The notes below the pieces were generated by a model, which did no database searches, was not told where the DNA came from, and was given only the letters and a program-made list of their open reading frames with translations. Below, one piece after another: positions 23,380 through 32,869 of a DNA stretch of 32,869 nucleotides. The stretch's first letter is position 1, and every line of letters begins with the position of its first letter. The position numbers and the translations under genes are program-made. Origin of the DNA: Poronia punctata (Eukaryota > Ascomycota > Sordariomycetes > Xylariales > Xylariaceae); NCBI GenBank assembly GCA_022579005.1, contig MU401782.1:1-32869 (forward strand), in the 5' to 3' direction.

Positions 23380-25320
23380 TTGCTATTTAGCTTAACTAAT
23401 AGTTTATTTATATTTTAAAAGTATATTAACAATATGCTATTTAATTACTTAAACTACTTTTATTGCGTTTATGTTAATAATATTTCTATATATTTTAATA
23501 TATTAGAAAAATACTAACAACACGTAAAAAAGGTGCTATAATAGCTAAAAAACGCAGGGCTACAAGCTGACTTAAAAAAGTTAAAATTTTATATTACCTA
23601 AACTAAGTTTTTAAAGTATATAATCAGCTTTAATAGCATTAGTATTAATTTTATTAAAATTAAAGTAGTTAAGGATTAAGCTATTTTTATAACTATTAAA
23701 AGCGTATAGTTTTTTTTAAGATTTTATAACTTTTATTAGAAACTTGTTTAAAAATATAGCTAAAAAGCAAAGCTATTAATAGTATTTATATATTATAACG
23801 TTGCTATTATATAAAACAAGCACTATAAAAAAGCATTTTAAAAGCTAAAAAAAATACTAATGTTTGCTTTTTTTCTTTGCTATTAAAATTATAAGCTACT
23901 TATAAAAGTTATAATAAACGTATTAAATAAAGTAGCAGCTAAAGTACTATTATAATTATATTTAAATAATAAGTAGCATTTTATAGCGTTTTATTTAAAA
24001 ATAATAAAAAAGCTAAGTTAAATTATAAAATATATAATAAAAACATGTTAGCAGTAGTCTTAGCGCTAAAAACGTAGCGCGCTAAACTAATTAAATATTA
24101 ATAAAAAAATTATTTTTAGTTATTATAAACTATAAAGCACTAAAGTATTTTAGTATAAAGTAATATTTTAATTTATAATAAGCTAAGTAGTTTACGTTGC
24201 TAGCTAAATATAACTTTATAGTTATATATAAACTAAAAAAAAAAATTATTGTAGCTAATGCTTTATTAAAAAAGTAAAAAAACGTTATTATTTAAAAGGC
24301 TAAAAAAGAGTTATAGTAGTACGCTATACTTTTTAAGCTAATAATAATAAAATTTATAGCTAAATAAATAAACAAAATATTTACTAAAATATTTGCATTT
24401 AAACTTTAAAATAAAATAGAAAATTTTATAAGTTTTTAACTTATTAATAAAATATTATAAAAAAACTAAAACAATTTAAAAATGTAAATATATTAGCAAA
24501 AAATACAAACTTAAACTAAAAGCACTAATAACTTATAAGCTATATAAAATAAGCTAACAATATATAAAAAATAACTAGTAGTACTAAATTTATTTTATAT
24601 GCATATAAAGCTAATTAAAAAGGCTTATAAGCAAATGCTAATAGTATACCTAAAAAAAATAAAAACAAATAACTAGTAATAAAATAGTACTAGTAGCTTA
24701 GGTTAGAAAATAATTATAATAAATACGTAGCTAATTATTTGCAATATAAACTAGTAAAAGTTTTAAAAAATAAAAAATTAAAAAAGCTAACACTACTTCT
24801 AGTACTTAAACGCGTATAGCAATACTTAATAATTAATTTTAAATAAATGCTAAAAAATAAATATAAATTTAATAATATAATAGTTATAGTAAATAAGCTA
24901 AGCAAGAAAGCTTAGACTATACTTTATACTATAAAGGTTATTGCGTAATAAGTAGCTTAAATATACTATAAAAAGCTATTTTAAGTTTTTAGCCTACTTA
25001 TAATTATTATTTTAAACTATAAACCTTAGTTTATATTTACTTTTATTAATAAACTAGCTAAAATTTTAAAAATTATATAAATACTAGCTTTAGCTAGCTA
25101 CTATAAAATAGTAAGCTAAATAAAAATTATAAATAAATACTTAAACTAATAATTATGCTTTTATATTAGTTACTACTAAAATAACTTCTTAAAAAAACTT
25201 TTAGTAATAAACTATATATAAGCTGTAATTTTATATACGTTTATAGGCCTGTTGCCTTATAAAGTAAAAATAAAGTTTTTAATACTATTTTATTTTAACT
25301 AAGAAAATAGGATATTAAAA
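23380..25320 (+). pseudogene. Gypsy pol remnant of element D (RT, RNase H, integrase)
   Basis: At 23470-23484 the codons read Y-V-N-N-I. This is the position of the gypsy Y-x-D-D box, with both catalytic Asp codons changed to Asn by G-to-A. The same frame continues through a Q-H-V-x-K-V-L segment, then L-K-N-A-G-L-Q-A-D-L near 23545-23575, and near 23700-23750 the F-L-x-F-Y-N-F-Y motif that follows RT. Further downstream, about 24860-25200 reads as an integrase core, with the 'DRGPQF' region at about 25015-25045. Later codons lead towards a C-terminal tail. Many Gln and Trp positions are stops. The copy cannot make an active polymerase. Confidence 0.82.
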
Positions 25321-25949
25321 AAAAAGTTAAAAAAATTACTTTAAAAAAAGGCCTAACTGCAAAAAAAGCTTAAAGCAAGACTTAAAAAATTAAAAACTAT
25401 ATTTATATAATAAAAGTATATTTATAGCAAACTTAAAAGTAAATAGTAAATTAAGCTAATAAAGGTTATAAAAAACCTAACTTTAATGTTAAAAACTACG
25501 TGTTTATTTTAAAAAAACGTTAATTATAGTAAACTAACTAATTTTTTAATAAACTTAATTACTTTATAACCTAATAAAAGTTTTAAATACTATATTAAAA
25601 TAGCAATACTTATACTTTTAAAGTGCTATACTTATAGCGCGCAACTAATAAATATTATATAAACTAACTTTATAAATACTTTAATAACTTATTGCTAAAA
25701 TAAAAAGCTATAAACTTAAATAAAGAAATAGTTAATTTAATAAGCAAAAAAAAGAAATTTATAATTAAAAAAATATGCATATTAAAGCTATATTATAATA
25801 AACTATAGTATAAAGTTAACTAAAAAAGATAAAATACTAATAAAAAATAGTATTTTGCTAAAAGCTTTAAAAATAGCGCAAAATTATTAAAAAACTTTTA
25901 TAAACAGTACTTTAAAGCTGCAAGACTTTTAATATAGCTTAATAAGTAG

Positions 25950-26340
25950 TGCAACGTAATTAGCATACATGCTTAATATGCCTTATATTATAAGATAGCT
26001 ACAGGACTAAAAGGGACTAGCTTGTTTTCTGTTTTTTTATATATAGCTATTGTTTTCGCGGTGCTTTTTAAACCTAGCTACTTAGCTATTTATTGTATAT
26101 ATAATATACTAAGTTATGCTTTTTAAAATATCTTTATAAAGCCGTAATTAATGCAAAGCCTTTAAAACCTAGTTAATGCGTCTACTCTAGCTAGACCTCT
26201 TTTAGTATAAAGTTAGAGTAATCTTTAAAAATCTTTAATTTTATCGCAGTAGTTAAAAGCAATAAAAAGCTTTTTTAACAAAGCTTATAAGGACAATAAT
26301 AAGGTTGTAATAAGTATAACTTAAAAATCGCAAAAATAAA
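25950..26340 (+). other. Less-mutated non-coding segment before the 3' LTR of element D
   Basis: Between the end of pol and the 3' LTR this stretch has clearly more G and C than its surroundings (aggactaaaagggactagc, ttttcgcggtgc, gcgtctactctagctagacc). It has no open frame. By position it is the 3' untranslated part of D, but a short separate insertion is not excluded. Confidence 0.45.
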
Positions 26341-26553
26341 ACAGGTAATAAAAAAGCACTTTATATAGTTAATATAATATAATTAGTTATAAAAAAACTA
26401 TATTATAGCGTAATAGTATAAAGGCCTAGACTGTTATAATAATAGTAAATACTTAAAGCAATATTTTTTTAGCTAAAAAGCAACTAATTAAAAAAAACTT
26501 AGAAAATACTAGTTTAAACTTAAACTATGCTTTAAAACAAGTTTTTCTTTTTT

Positions 26554-26561
26554 AGAAAAGG
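26554..26561 (+). other. Polypurine tract of element D
   Basis: The sequence agaaaagg ends immediately before the 3' LTR start at 26562. It confirms plus orientation and helps fix the LTR boundary. Confidence 0.65.
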
Positions 26562-26806
26562 TAGTTATAAATTAGTTAATAGCAATATAGCTAATTAGAT
26601 AGCTTATAGCTATTTTTTTTTAAATAGTTAATATAAAGGCTTGCACTTATAAACAGCTATAGCCTTACTAATTAGTGCATATATAGGTTTGCACCTTTAA
26701 CAAGAACTTAAAGGCTTTTTCTTTTTTTTCTCTTTAATTTAAGATTTCTAGTAATAGATTAAGTCACCTTTTAAAGCCTTGCTTTCTTTGTGACTTATTT
26801 GCAACA
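26562..26806 (+). repeat. 3' LTR of element D
   Basis: This is the 245-bp partner of 19796-20042, with mainly C/T and G/A differences and two length changes in poly-T and poly-A runs. It ends ttgcaaca and is followed by the C-element sequence cagtattatt. Confidence 0.92.
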
Positions 26807-28010
26807 ATAGCAGTATTATTAAAAGTATTAATATAATTTAAATATAAAACCTTTTTAAAATAAATATATATTATATTTTAAATATGCTTACTTTTTTTTA
26901 TTTTTATTATAAAACGCTAACTACGTTAGTGCTTATTTTAATAACACTAAAAATATTATTATTTAAAGCAATAACAATATAATATTAGTTATTTATAAAT
27001 AAAAACATTTATTTTTTAATACGTACTTTAATAAAATAATTATATATTTTATTAAAATAAAGTTATGCTAGCTTTATAAACAATTTAAGTACTTTAAAGT
27101 AGCAAAATAAAAGCAAATATTAATTATAGCATGTTATAAAGTTAATTATTTTATTTTTTAAAAAATTTAAAAATTTTATTATTATTGCTAAATATATAAC
27201 TTAGCACCTAAACGCTTTAAATTTACTTTAAAAAAAACTATAAATTTAATTATAAAGTTATTATTAACGTTGTTTAAATTAACAAAAAACAAGGTTTTTA
27301 CGTTATTAATTTAGCTACGTTATTTTAAGCTATAATTTTTATTTAAATAATAAAAGCATATAAAGTATAAAATATACTTTATAAGTACTAGATTAATGTT
27401 TTTAAAAAACTGTTTAATTATATAGTTTATAACTTTAGTACTAACTTTGCTTTAAAAAAGTTTTAAACTAGTACTAAGATTATAAAAATTATATATAAAA
27501 AAATACTTATTAAAGTATATTAAGCACTTAGCAAAATTAAACGCGCACGTGCTCTTTTATATTGCATTTTTAATATTATTAAAAAAAGGATTAGCTATTA
27601 AAACAATAATAAATTAATTTTGCAAATAGCAATAAAAGCTTTGAATAATATAATAAAACTTAATAAACTAATATTTACTTTATTAGTATTTAGTATTTAT
27701 TTATAAATTAATTATAATTTACTATTATTACTTAAAATTATTTAATGTATAAAAGCTATTTAAAAAGCTATAAAAGCTATTTAAAATAAATAAGCAAAAG
27801 TAAACGTATTATATACGCTTAAAACTTAAAATAGCCTTAATTTACTTTTTATTTTTACTTTTTTTTTATAAAGTAAAGTTTTTATTTAGCAAAAAAAGCA
27901 AAAATAAAATAGTTTTTTTAAGGTTTAAGCAATTAAAAGTAAAAATATTATTATTAATATAGTAAATAAACTAATAAAGCTTTGTTATATTTAAGTAAAA
28001 CTATATTAAC

Positions 28011-28245
28011 TATAATAGGGCACCTACTTATAAAACCTACTAGCTGCGCTATTAGTGCACGGACTATATATAGGCTAAACCTACGCTGGCTATTAGCTAT
28101 AGTTTAGCTAGTTATACTTTTTTTTATTTTTTTAGCTAGTTTGGTTACTTACTTAGTTAACTAGACAAAGGTTATTTAATATATTTAGTTTTTAAAATTG
28201 CTAGCAATATTACTTTATAACTACTTTATTACTTTAATTTTTATA
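28011..28245 (+). repeat. F-family gypsy LTR, plus orientation (5' LTR or solo LTR)
   Basis: This 235-bp LTR begins tataatagggcacc and matches the reverse complement of 12588-12822 at equal length. It adjoins the broken end of copia C without a polypurine tract, so it is either the 5' LTR of a second F-type element inserted into C or a solo LTR. It is less RIP-mutated than its surroundings (gctgcgctattagtgcacgg, cctacgctggc). Confidence 0.75.
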
Positions 28246-29310
28246 CTTTTTTGTTTTTATATTTTTAAGTTATAATATAATATTTAATAAAAGGATTTAA
28301 ATAAAAAACTAGGTACATTTTATAACTGCTAAGCAAATAACTAGTAATAATATAAACAAGCTTAATAAACTTAATACTAAAAATAAGCAATAAAAACTAA
28401 AAAAACTAGCTAATAGTTAAGCTAAATTTATAAATAACTAAAAATAAGAAAGTAATAATAAACATAATAAAAAAAGCAAAAAACTTAATAATAAACTAAA
28501 AAACTTAAAATAAAATATATTACTTATTAAAATAAATAATTAGCTAATAGCTAGTAATTTTTAAAAAGGTTAAAAAAGTAAAAGCTATTTTTTTTATTTT
28601 AAGCTACTATTATATAGTAGCTTATTTAATAAAAGCTTTTATTATAATAGTTTTTATAAAAGTTTAAAAAGCTAAAAAAATAACTTTTTAAACTAAATTA
28701 TTAATCTAGTAAACTAAAATATATAGTTACTTTAGCTACTTACTAAGTAAAAAAAGCTATAATATAAAAATAATGCTAAAGCTTTTATATATAATTATAA
28801 GCAGCTAAAGTAAAATACTATTGCTATAAAAATTAAAAACTAAATTATAGCTATAAAAAAATAATTAGTAAAAGCTTAGCTATAAAGATTTAATATAAAT
28901 TATATAAGCTTTAATGTAAGCTAAGTTTAATATTTAAATAAATTAGCATTTTTATTAAAATATATTAAATTATAATAACTTAAAAAAAAGCTATTTTTAA
29001 TACCTTTTAAAAGTTTATTTAGTAAAAAAATGTTAATTTAAAGCTATTTAAATAAACTTTTTAAAAGCAATTATATAAGCTTTAGTAATAAAAAAATAAA
29101 AACTTAAAAAAAAAAGAATTTATTAATAAGTGCTAGTATAAAAGCTTAAAAGTGCTACATTGCTAAAAAATAATAGCTAACTAGCTTTTAATTATTAGTA
29201 TAAGCTTTAAACAAAATTAAAAAAAGTTTTAATAAAGTAGCATATATTATTTTAATAGATTATATTAACTATATTTAGTAAAGTAAAAAGTAAGAAACGG
29301 TGCTAAGATT
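28246..29310 (+). other. AT-rich DNA after the F-family LTR, possibly degenerate gag
   Basis: The plus strand is rich in A. Its frames spell Lys-, Asn- and Gln-rich stretches interrupted by TAA/TAG, roughly what a RIP-damaged gag of a second F element would give. I can see no zinc knuckle or other diagnostic motif, so this is position-based inference only. The similarity to the left-hand F copy ends at the LTR border, as expected if that copy has only its 3' LTR here. Confidence 0.35.
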
Positions 29311-32300
29311 AGCGTAGCTAGTATATATATTAAACATATAAAATTAATTAATATATATATATAACTAGTTTATAAGTATATATTGCTTAACTTTTATAGT
29401 TAAGCAATATTTGTATTTATTTTAGTTATATATTAGTTAAGCAGTTTAACTTACGCTTTAACTATAAAAGCTATAAAGTAAATTATGCTTGCTGCTTAAT
29501 AAAGTAGTAAGTAAAATATGCTTTATGCTTTTTACTTTTTTAATATTGTATACTTTTCATTTTAGCTTTATTTTTAACGTTATAATTATTAAATAATTTA
29601 AAAGTATTTTTATTTAGTACTGCATAGCGCGTATGCTTTATACTAAGTATATAAACCTTTTTTTTTATTAATTATTATATATAACCTTATTATTAATAAA
29701 CTTAAAATAATTATAGCGTAATTTATAAAGTATATAGTTAATTTTTTAATTAATGCGCTATATATATTATATTTTTTAAAATAAGCTTTACTTATTTTTT
29801 TAATATTAAATTAATTATAGCTTAATTTGCTAATATATACTAAACGCTTTTTTACTTTAATAATAACTACTTAGTTATTTTTAAAGTAAACTTATTATTT
29901 ATTATATACTTTTTATTTAAATTAAATAATTTAAATATTATAATAAAGCTTTTTTAACTTTTATAATATAAAAAAAATATATATATAAATAAAACTTAAT
30001 TTTAAAATTAAATTTAAATATAGCAAACTAAGTATAATTAATTAAATTTTTTTTTACTAGTATAGTAAATAAAATAAGTATAAAAAAAGTAGCTTAAAGT
30101 AACTAGCACTTTTAGCTTTTATAGTTATATTTAGCTAAAAGTTTTATAAAATTTTAAAAAAACGCATACTTAGTACTTTATTTAATTACTTATTTTATAA
30201 TTAAATTTTTTACTTATACTTTATACTTTATTAAGTACAAACTTTATACTTTTACTTTTAAAAAGTTTTTAAGTATTTTAAAACTTTATATTTAATTATA
30301 TAGTGCTTATATTTTAGTTAAATATACTTTTATAAGTATTTTTAATTAAATTTATATATACTTAGCGCTTAAAGTACTTTATATTTATATACTAGTTTTT
30401 TTTTATATACTTATATTTTTTAATTACTAAAAATATTTTTTATTAAGTACTAACTTTTTAATTTAAATTAGTACTTTAACTACTAATTATTATAGCTTAA
30501 TTAAAAAATAATATATTTATTATTTATTTATTTTTGTTTATTTTTATATTAGCTATACTAGCTAATTATATAATACTTTTTATAAGTATAAAAATAAACT
30601 TTTTTTTACTTATATTATAAGCTTTTTTTAACTTTTTACTTTTTAAATAACTTATATATATAAGCTATTTACTTTTTAACGCTTTTATTATATATATTTT
30701 ATTAACTTTAAGCCTTTATTACTTAAAGCTTTTATTTTTTTATATTTTTATAACTTTAATAAGTATATATAATAATATTAAGTAATAATGTTTATATTTT
30801 TTTTTATTTTTTTTTTATTTTATTTAGCTTATACTATATTTTTTTTATATTAACTTATTTTTTTTTTTTTATATATTAATTTAAAATAGTTTTAGCTTGC
30901 CTTTGCTTTTATGCTTTGCGCTTTTTTTATTTTTATATATTTTGCTTTAATTTTAATTTTGCTTATTATATTGCTTATTACTACTATTTTGCTAGCGCTT
31001 ATATATATATTATTACTACCTTAGCTTATTAAATAGCTTATTAAGCAAACGTAATTTATTACTTTTAAAAAAGAATTGCTACTTAGTTTTAAAATTATAA
31101 AGCTTTTAAATTTAAATAAATTATTTATATATATTTTTTATTATATAATTATATTTACGCTTTTTTAACTTTTATATATTATAAATATAATTTTATTAAG
31201 TTTTTTATATAAAAAAAAGCTATTATTGCTTTTTTTTTTATATTAATTACTTTATTGCTTTTTTAGTTACTACTTTTATTTTCTTTATTAGTTATTATAT
31301 TACTTTTTTTATTATATTTATAAGCTTTAATAAATTAAACTTTATTTTTAATAAAAGTATTATATAAGCTTTTATTTTTTTTTATTTTTTAAAAAAATTT
31401 AAAATAACTTTTGCTTTTTATACCTTGCTTTACTTTTTACTTTTTAATATTTTTTATGCTTTTGCTTTTAGCTTATTATTAAATACTTTTTTTTAAGTTT
31501 TTGCTTAGCAATATTAACTTTGCTTTTATTTTAGTTATTATTACTTTTTTTCTTTTTTTAAATTTTTATATTTAAAATAGTTAATTTTTTAGTTAAAGTT
31601 ATTAAGCTACTTATTATAATGCTAAAAAATATTTATACTTACTTTTTAAGCATAAACTTTTTTTTTTAATATTTTTTTTTAAGTTTTTAGCTTAATACTT
31701 TTATATTTTTTAGCTTTAAAGCTTACTTTAAGTGCTAATAGCGCTTTTTTTTTTATTGCTTATTTTATTATTATTTTATAAATTGCGTTGCTAGTACTAA
31801 ACGCTTTTTTAATTATATTTACTATTTTTTTATTACTTTTAATAATTATTATAAAATTAACATTAGCTATTTTAAAGTTATTAAAGCTAGTTTTTAAACT
31901 TATTATTTTTGCTATTAAAATTGCTATAATTATAAATTAATATAAATACTTTTTATATATATTTTATTATTTTATGCTAACTTAAATTATATAATAAACT
32001 TAAATTATATAACTTTGTTTGCTGCTTTTATAAAGCTTTATGTTTTAAGCAAATTAAAAAACTTTAAAATAATACTATAAATATTTTTTTTTATATATTT
32101 ATTATACTTATTAACTTTATATTAGCATATTAGTAAGCTTTGCGCTATTATTTACTTTATTTAATATTTATTAAATTAAATTTTTAATAAAAATAGCAAT
32201 ATATTTAAAAAAATTTTAAAGTAAGTAGTTAGCTTTAAAGTTGTTAATTTAAAGTATTAGTAACTAGTTTAGCTTTAAAAGTTATTTAAAATTAAGTAGT

Positions 32301-32869
32301 ATTAGTATAACTTTTTTTTATTACATTTCTTTTATATTTTATAATATACTTACTATTTAGCTTATATATACTTACTAACTTATTTTTTTTTATATTTTAT
32401 ATTATATATTACTTATATATATTATATATATTTTAACTTAGTACTTTAATATATTATAAATTAAGTATTATATAAAAGTATTTAAATATAATATAAAAAA
32501 GCTTTTTAGTTAAACTATTTGCTAGCATGTTTTTAATTAAAATATACTTAATATTAAAAGTTTTTTAAAAATATTTATATTAAACTTATATGTTTTATAT
32601 ATTTATATATTATAATTAAGTATTAATTTTTTTTTAATTGCTTATTATAAGCTTAATAGCTTAAATATTATTATAATAAATTATTTAATTTTAATTAAAG
32701 TTTAAGCGTAACTTTTTTAATAAGCGTTTAATTATTATAAGCTTTTATACTATAGCTTTTAAAATAATTAGTTTTGCTTTAATTATTAATATAAATATAA
32801 TAAATTATTAATATGCTTTTTATATAATAAAGCTACTTTAAAAGTTTATTAAATATTTATAAGTTAAGC
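29311..32869 (-). other. Unassigned AT-rich DNA with purine-rich minus strand
   Basis: From about 29900 to the window end, the plus strand has long T runs and the minus strand is strongly A/purine-rich. The minus-strand translations are Lys-, Ile- and Asn-rich with many TAA/TAG stops. The bias fits a minus-strand element coding for a Lys/Glu/Gln-rich (gag-like or coiled-coil) protein before RIP. I found no RT, integrase or transposase motif and no LTR. The strand shift relative to 28246-29310 suggests that a junction between elements lies near 29310-29450. Confidence 0.4.
29380..29410. repeat. Perfect 12-bp inverted repeat (hairpin)
   Basis: The arms atattgcttaac (29380-29391) and gttaagcaatat (29399-29410) are perfectly complementary around a 7-base loop, ttttata. 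It lies in the AT-rich junction zone after the possible F-type sequence. It is longer and more G/C-containing than chance palindromes in the surrounding DNA. Confidence 0.6.

Larger units (their letters stand above)
19796..26806 (+). mobile_element. Complete Ty3/gypsy LTR retrotransposon 'D', RIP-inactivated
   Basis: The element is about 7.0 kb, with direct LTRs at 19796-20042 and 26562-26806 and a polypurine tract before the 3' LTR. The host sequence of element C continues on both sides (…tttagcag before, …cagtattatt after, contiguous in element A). Flanking gtag (19792-19795) and atag (26807-26810) look like a 4- to 5-bp target duplication with one RIP change. RT precedes RNase H and integrase, the Ty3/gypsy order. 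It is the youngest resolvable insertion on this side. Confidence 0.92.
16988..28010 (+). mobile_element. Ty1/copia element 'C', 5' part, split by element D and cut at 28010
   Basis: It consists of a 5' LTR (16988-17374), the PBS-position sequence, and an internal region that follows element A collinearly: 17375-19795 corresponds to A about 2996-5295, and 26807-28010 to A about 5296-6510. Gypsy element D separates the two parts. At 28010 the match to A stops and an F-family LTR begins. RT, RNase H and the 3' LTR of C (about 2.2 kb) are therefore missing from the window. The five bases aatag (16983-16987) before the LTR would be the left target duplication in F; the right copy is not in view. 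Confidence 0.85.
11446..32869. other. AT-rich, RIP-like block (right)
   Basis: This block has the same mutation signature as the left one: near-total A/T, abundant TpA, very few TCA/TGA, and frames broken by TAA/TAG. It contains gypsy element F (minus), copia element C, gypsy element D inside C, an F-family LTR at 28011, and unassigned DNA at both ends. The longest clean frame I noticed (22017-22202, 61 codons of Lys, Ile, Asn and Tyr inside element D) is a chance opening in AT-rich sequence. Confidence 0.85.

Noticed and set aside
1..32869. CRISPR arrays, tRNA or rRNA genes
   Set aside because: No regularly spaced repeats with unique spacers, no cloverleaf with A/B boxes and no rRNA core sequences were seen on either strand.

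Overview
The window looks like a piece of a filamentous ascomycete (Pezizomycotina) nuclear genome. About 30 of its 32.9 kb is extremely AT-rich and is made of decayed LTR retrotransposons. A single island of normal composition (about 9092-11445) carries one intact gene. The AT-rich parts show the footprint of repeat-induced point mutation (RIP): CpA and TpG are scarce, TpA is everywhere, TCA and TGA are almost absent, and no long open frame survives. I cannot name the genus. Nothing here looks bacterial, mitochondrial or viral.

Left block (1-9091). The window opens in the 3' end of a Ty1/copia element ('B': internal tail plus a 388-bp LTR to 540). Next comes the pol 3' region of a second copia lineage ('E', 541-2656). 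A complete 6.04-kb copia element ('A', 2657-8697) has inserted into E. It has two 339-bp LTRs and a 5-bp target-site duplication, gtctt. The last codons of E pol resume at 8698.

Island (about 9092-11445). About 1.2 kb shows no gene I can support, apart from a 15-bp minisatellite. It is followed by a TATA box and a two-exon gene (10481-11304) for a 249-residue secreted protein. I read this as a GPI-anchored member of the HsbA / cell-wall galactomannoprotein family.

Right block (11446-32869). After 1.1 kb of unassigned AT-rich DNA lies a Ty3/gypsy element on the minus strand ('F', 12588-16987), with its 235-bp 3' LTR and polypurine tract at the left. It is cut at 16988 by a copia element of the A/B internal type ('C'). 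C is itself split by a complete 7.0-kb Ty3/gypsy element ('D', 19796-26806) whose RT and integrase motifs can still be read. C then breaks off at 28010 against a second 235-bp LTR of the F family, in the opposite orientation. The last 4.6 kb is degenerate and unassigned; its minus strand is purine-rich.

How it fits together: this is a nest of elements (D inside C inside F; A inside E) inactivated by RIP, surrounding one apparently functional surface-protein gene. That layout resembles the AT-isochores and gene islands of some plant-associated fungi. Element families were recognised by reading degenerate translations by eye, and boundaries come from repeats visible within the window. No database search was possible.
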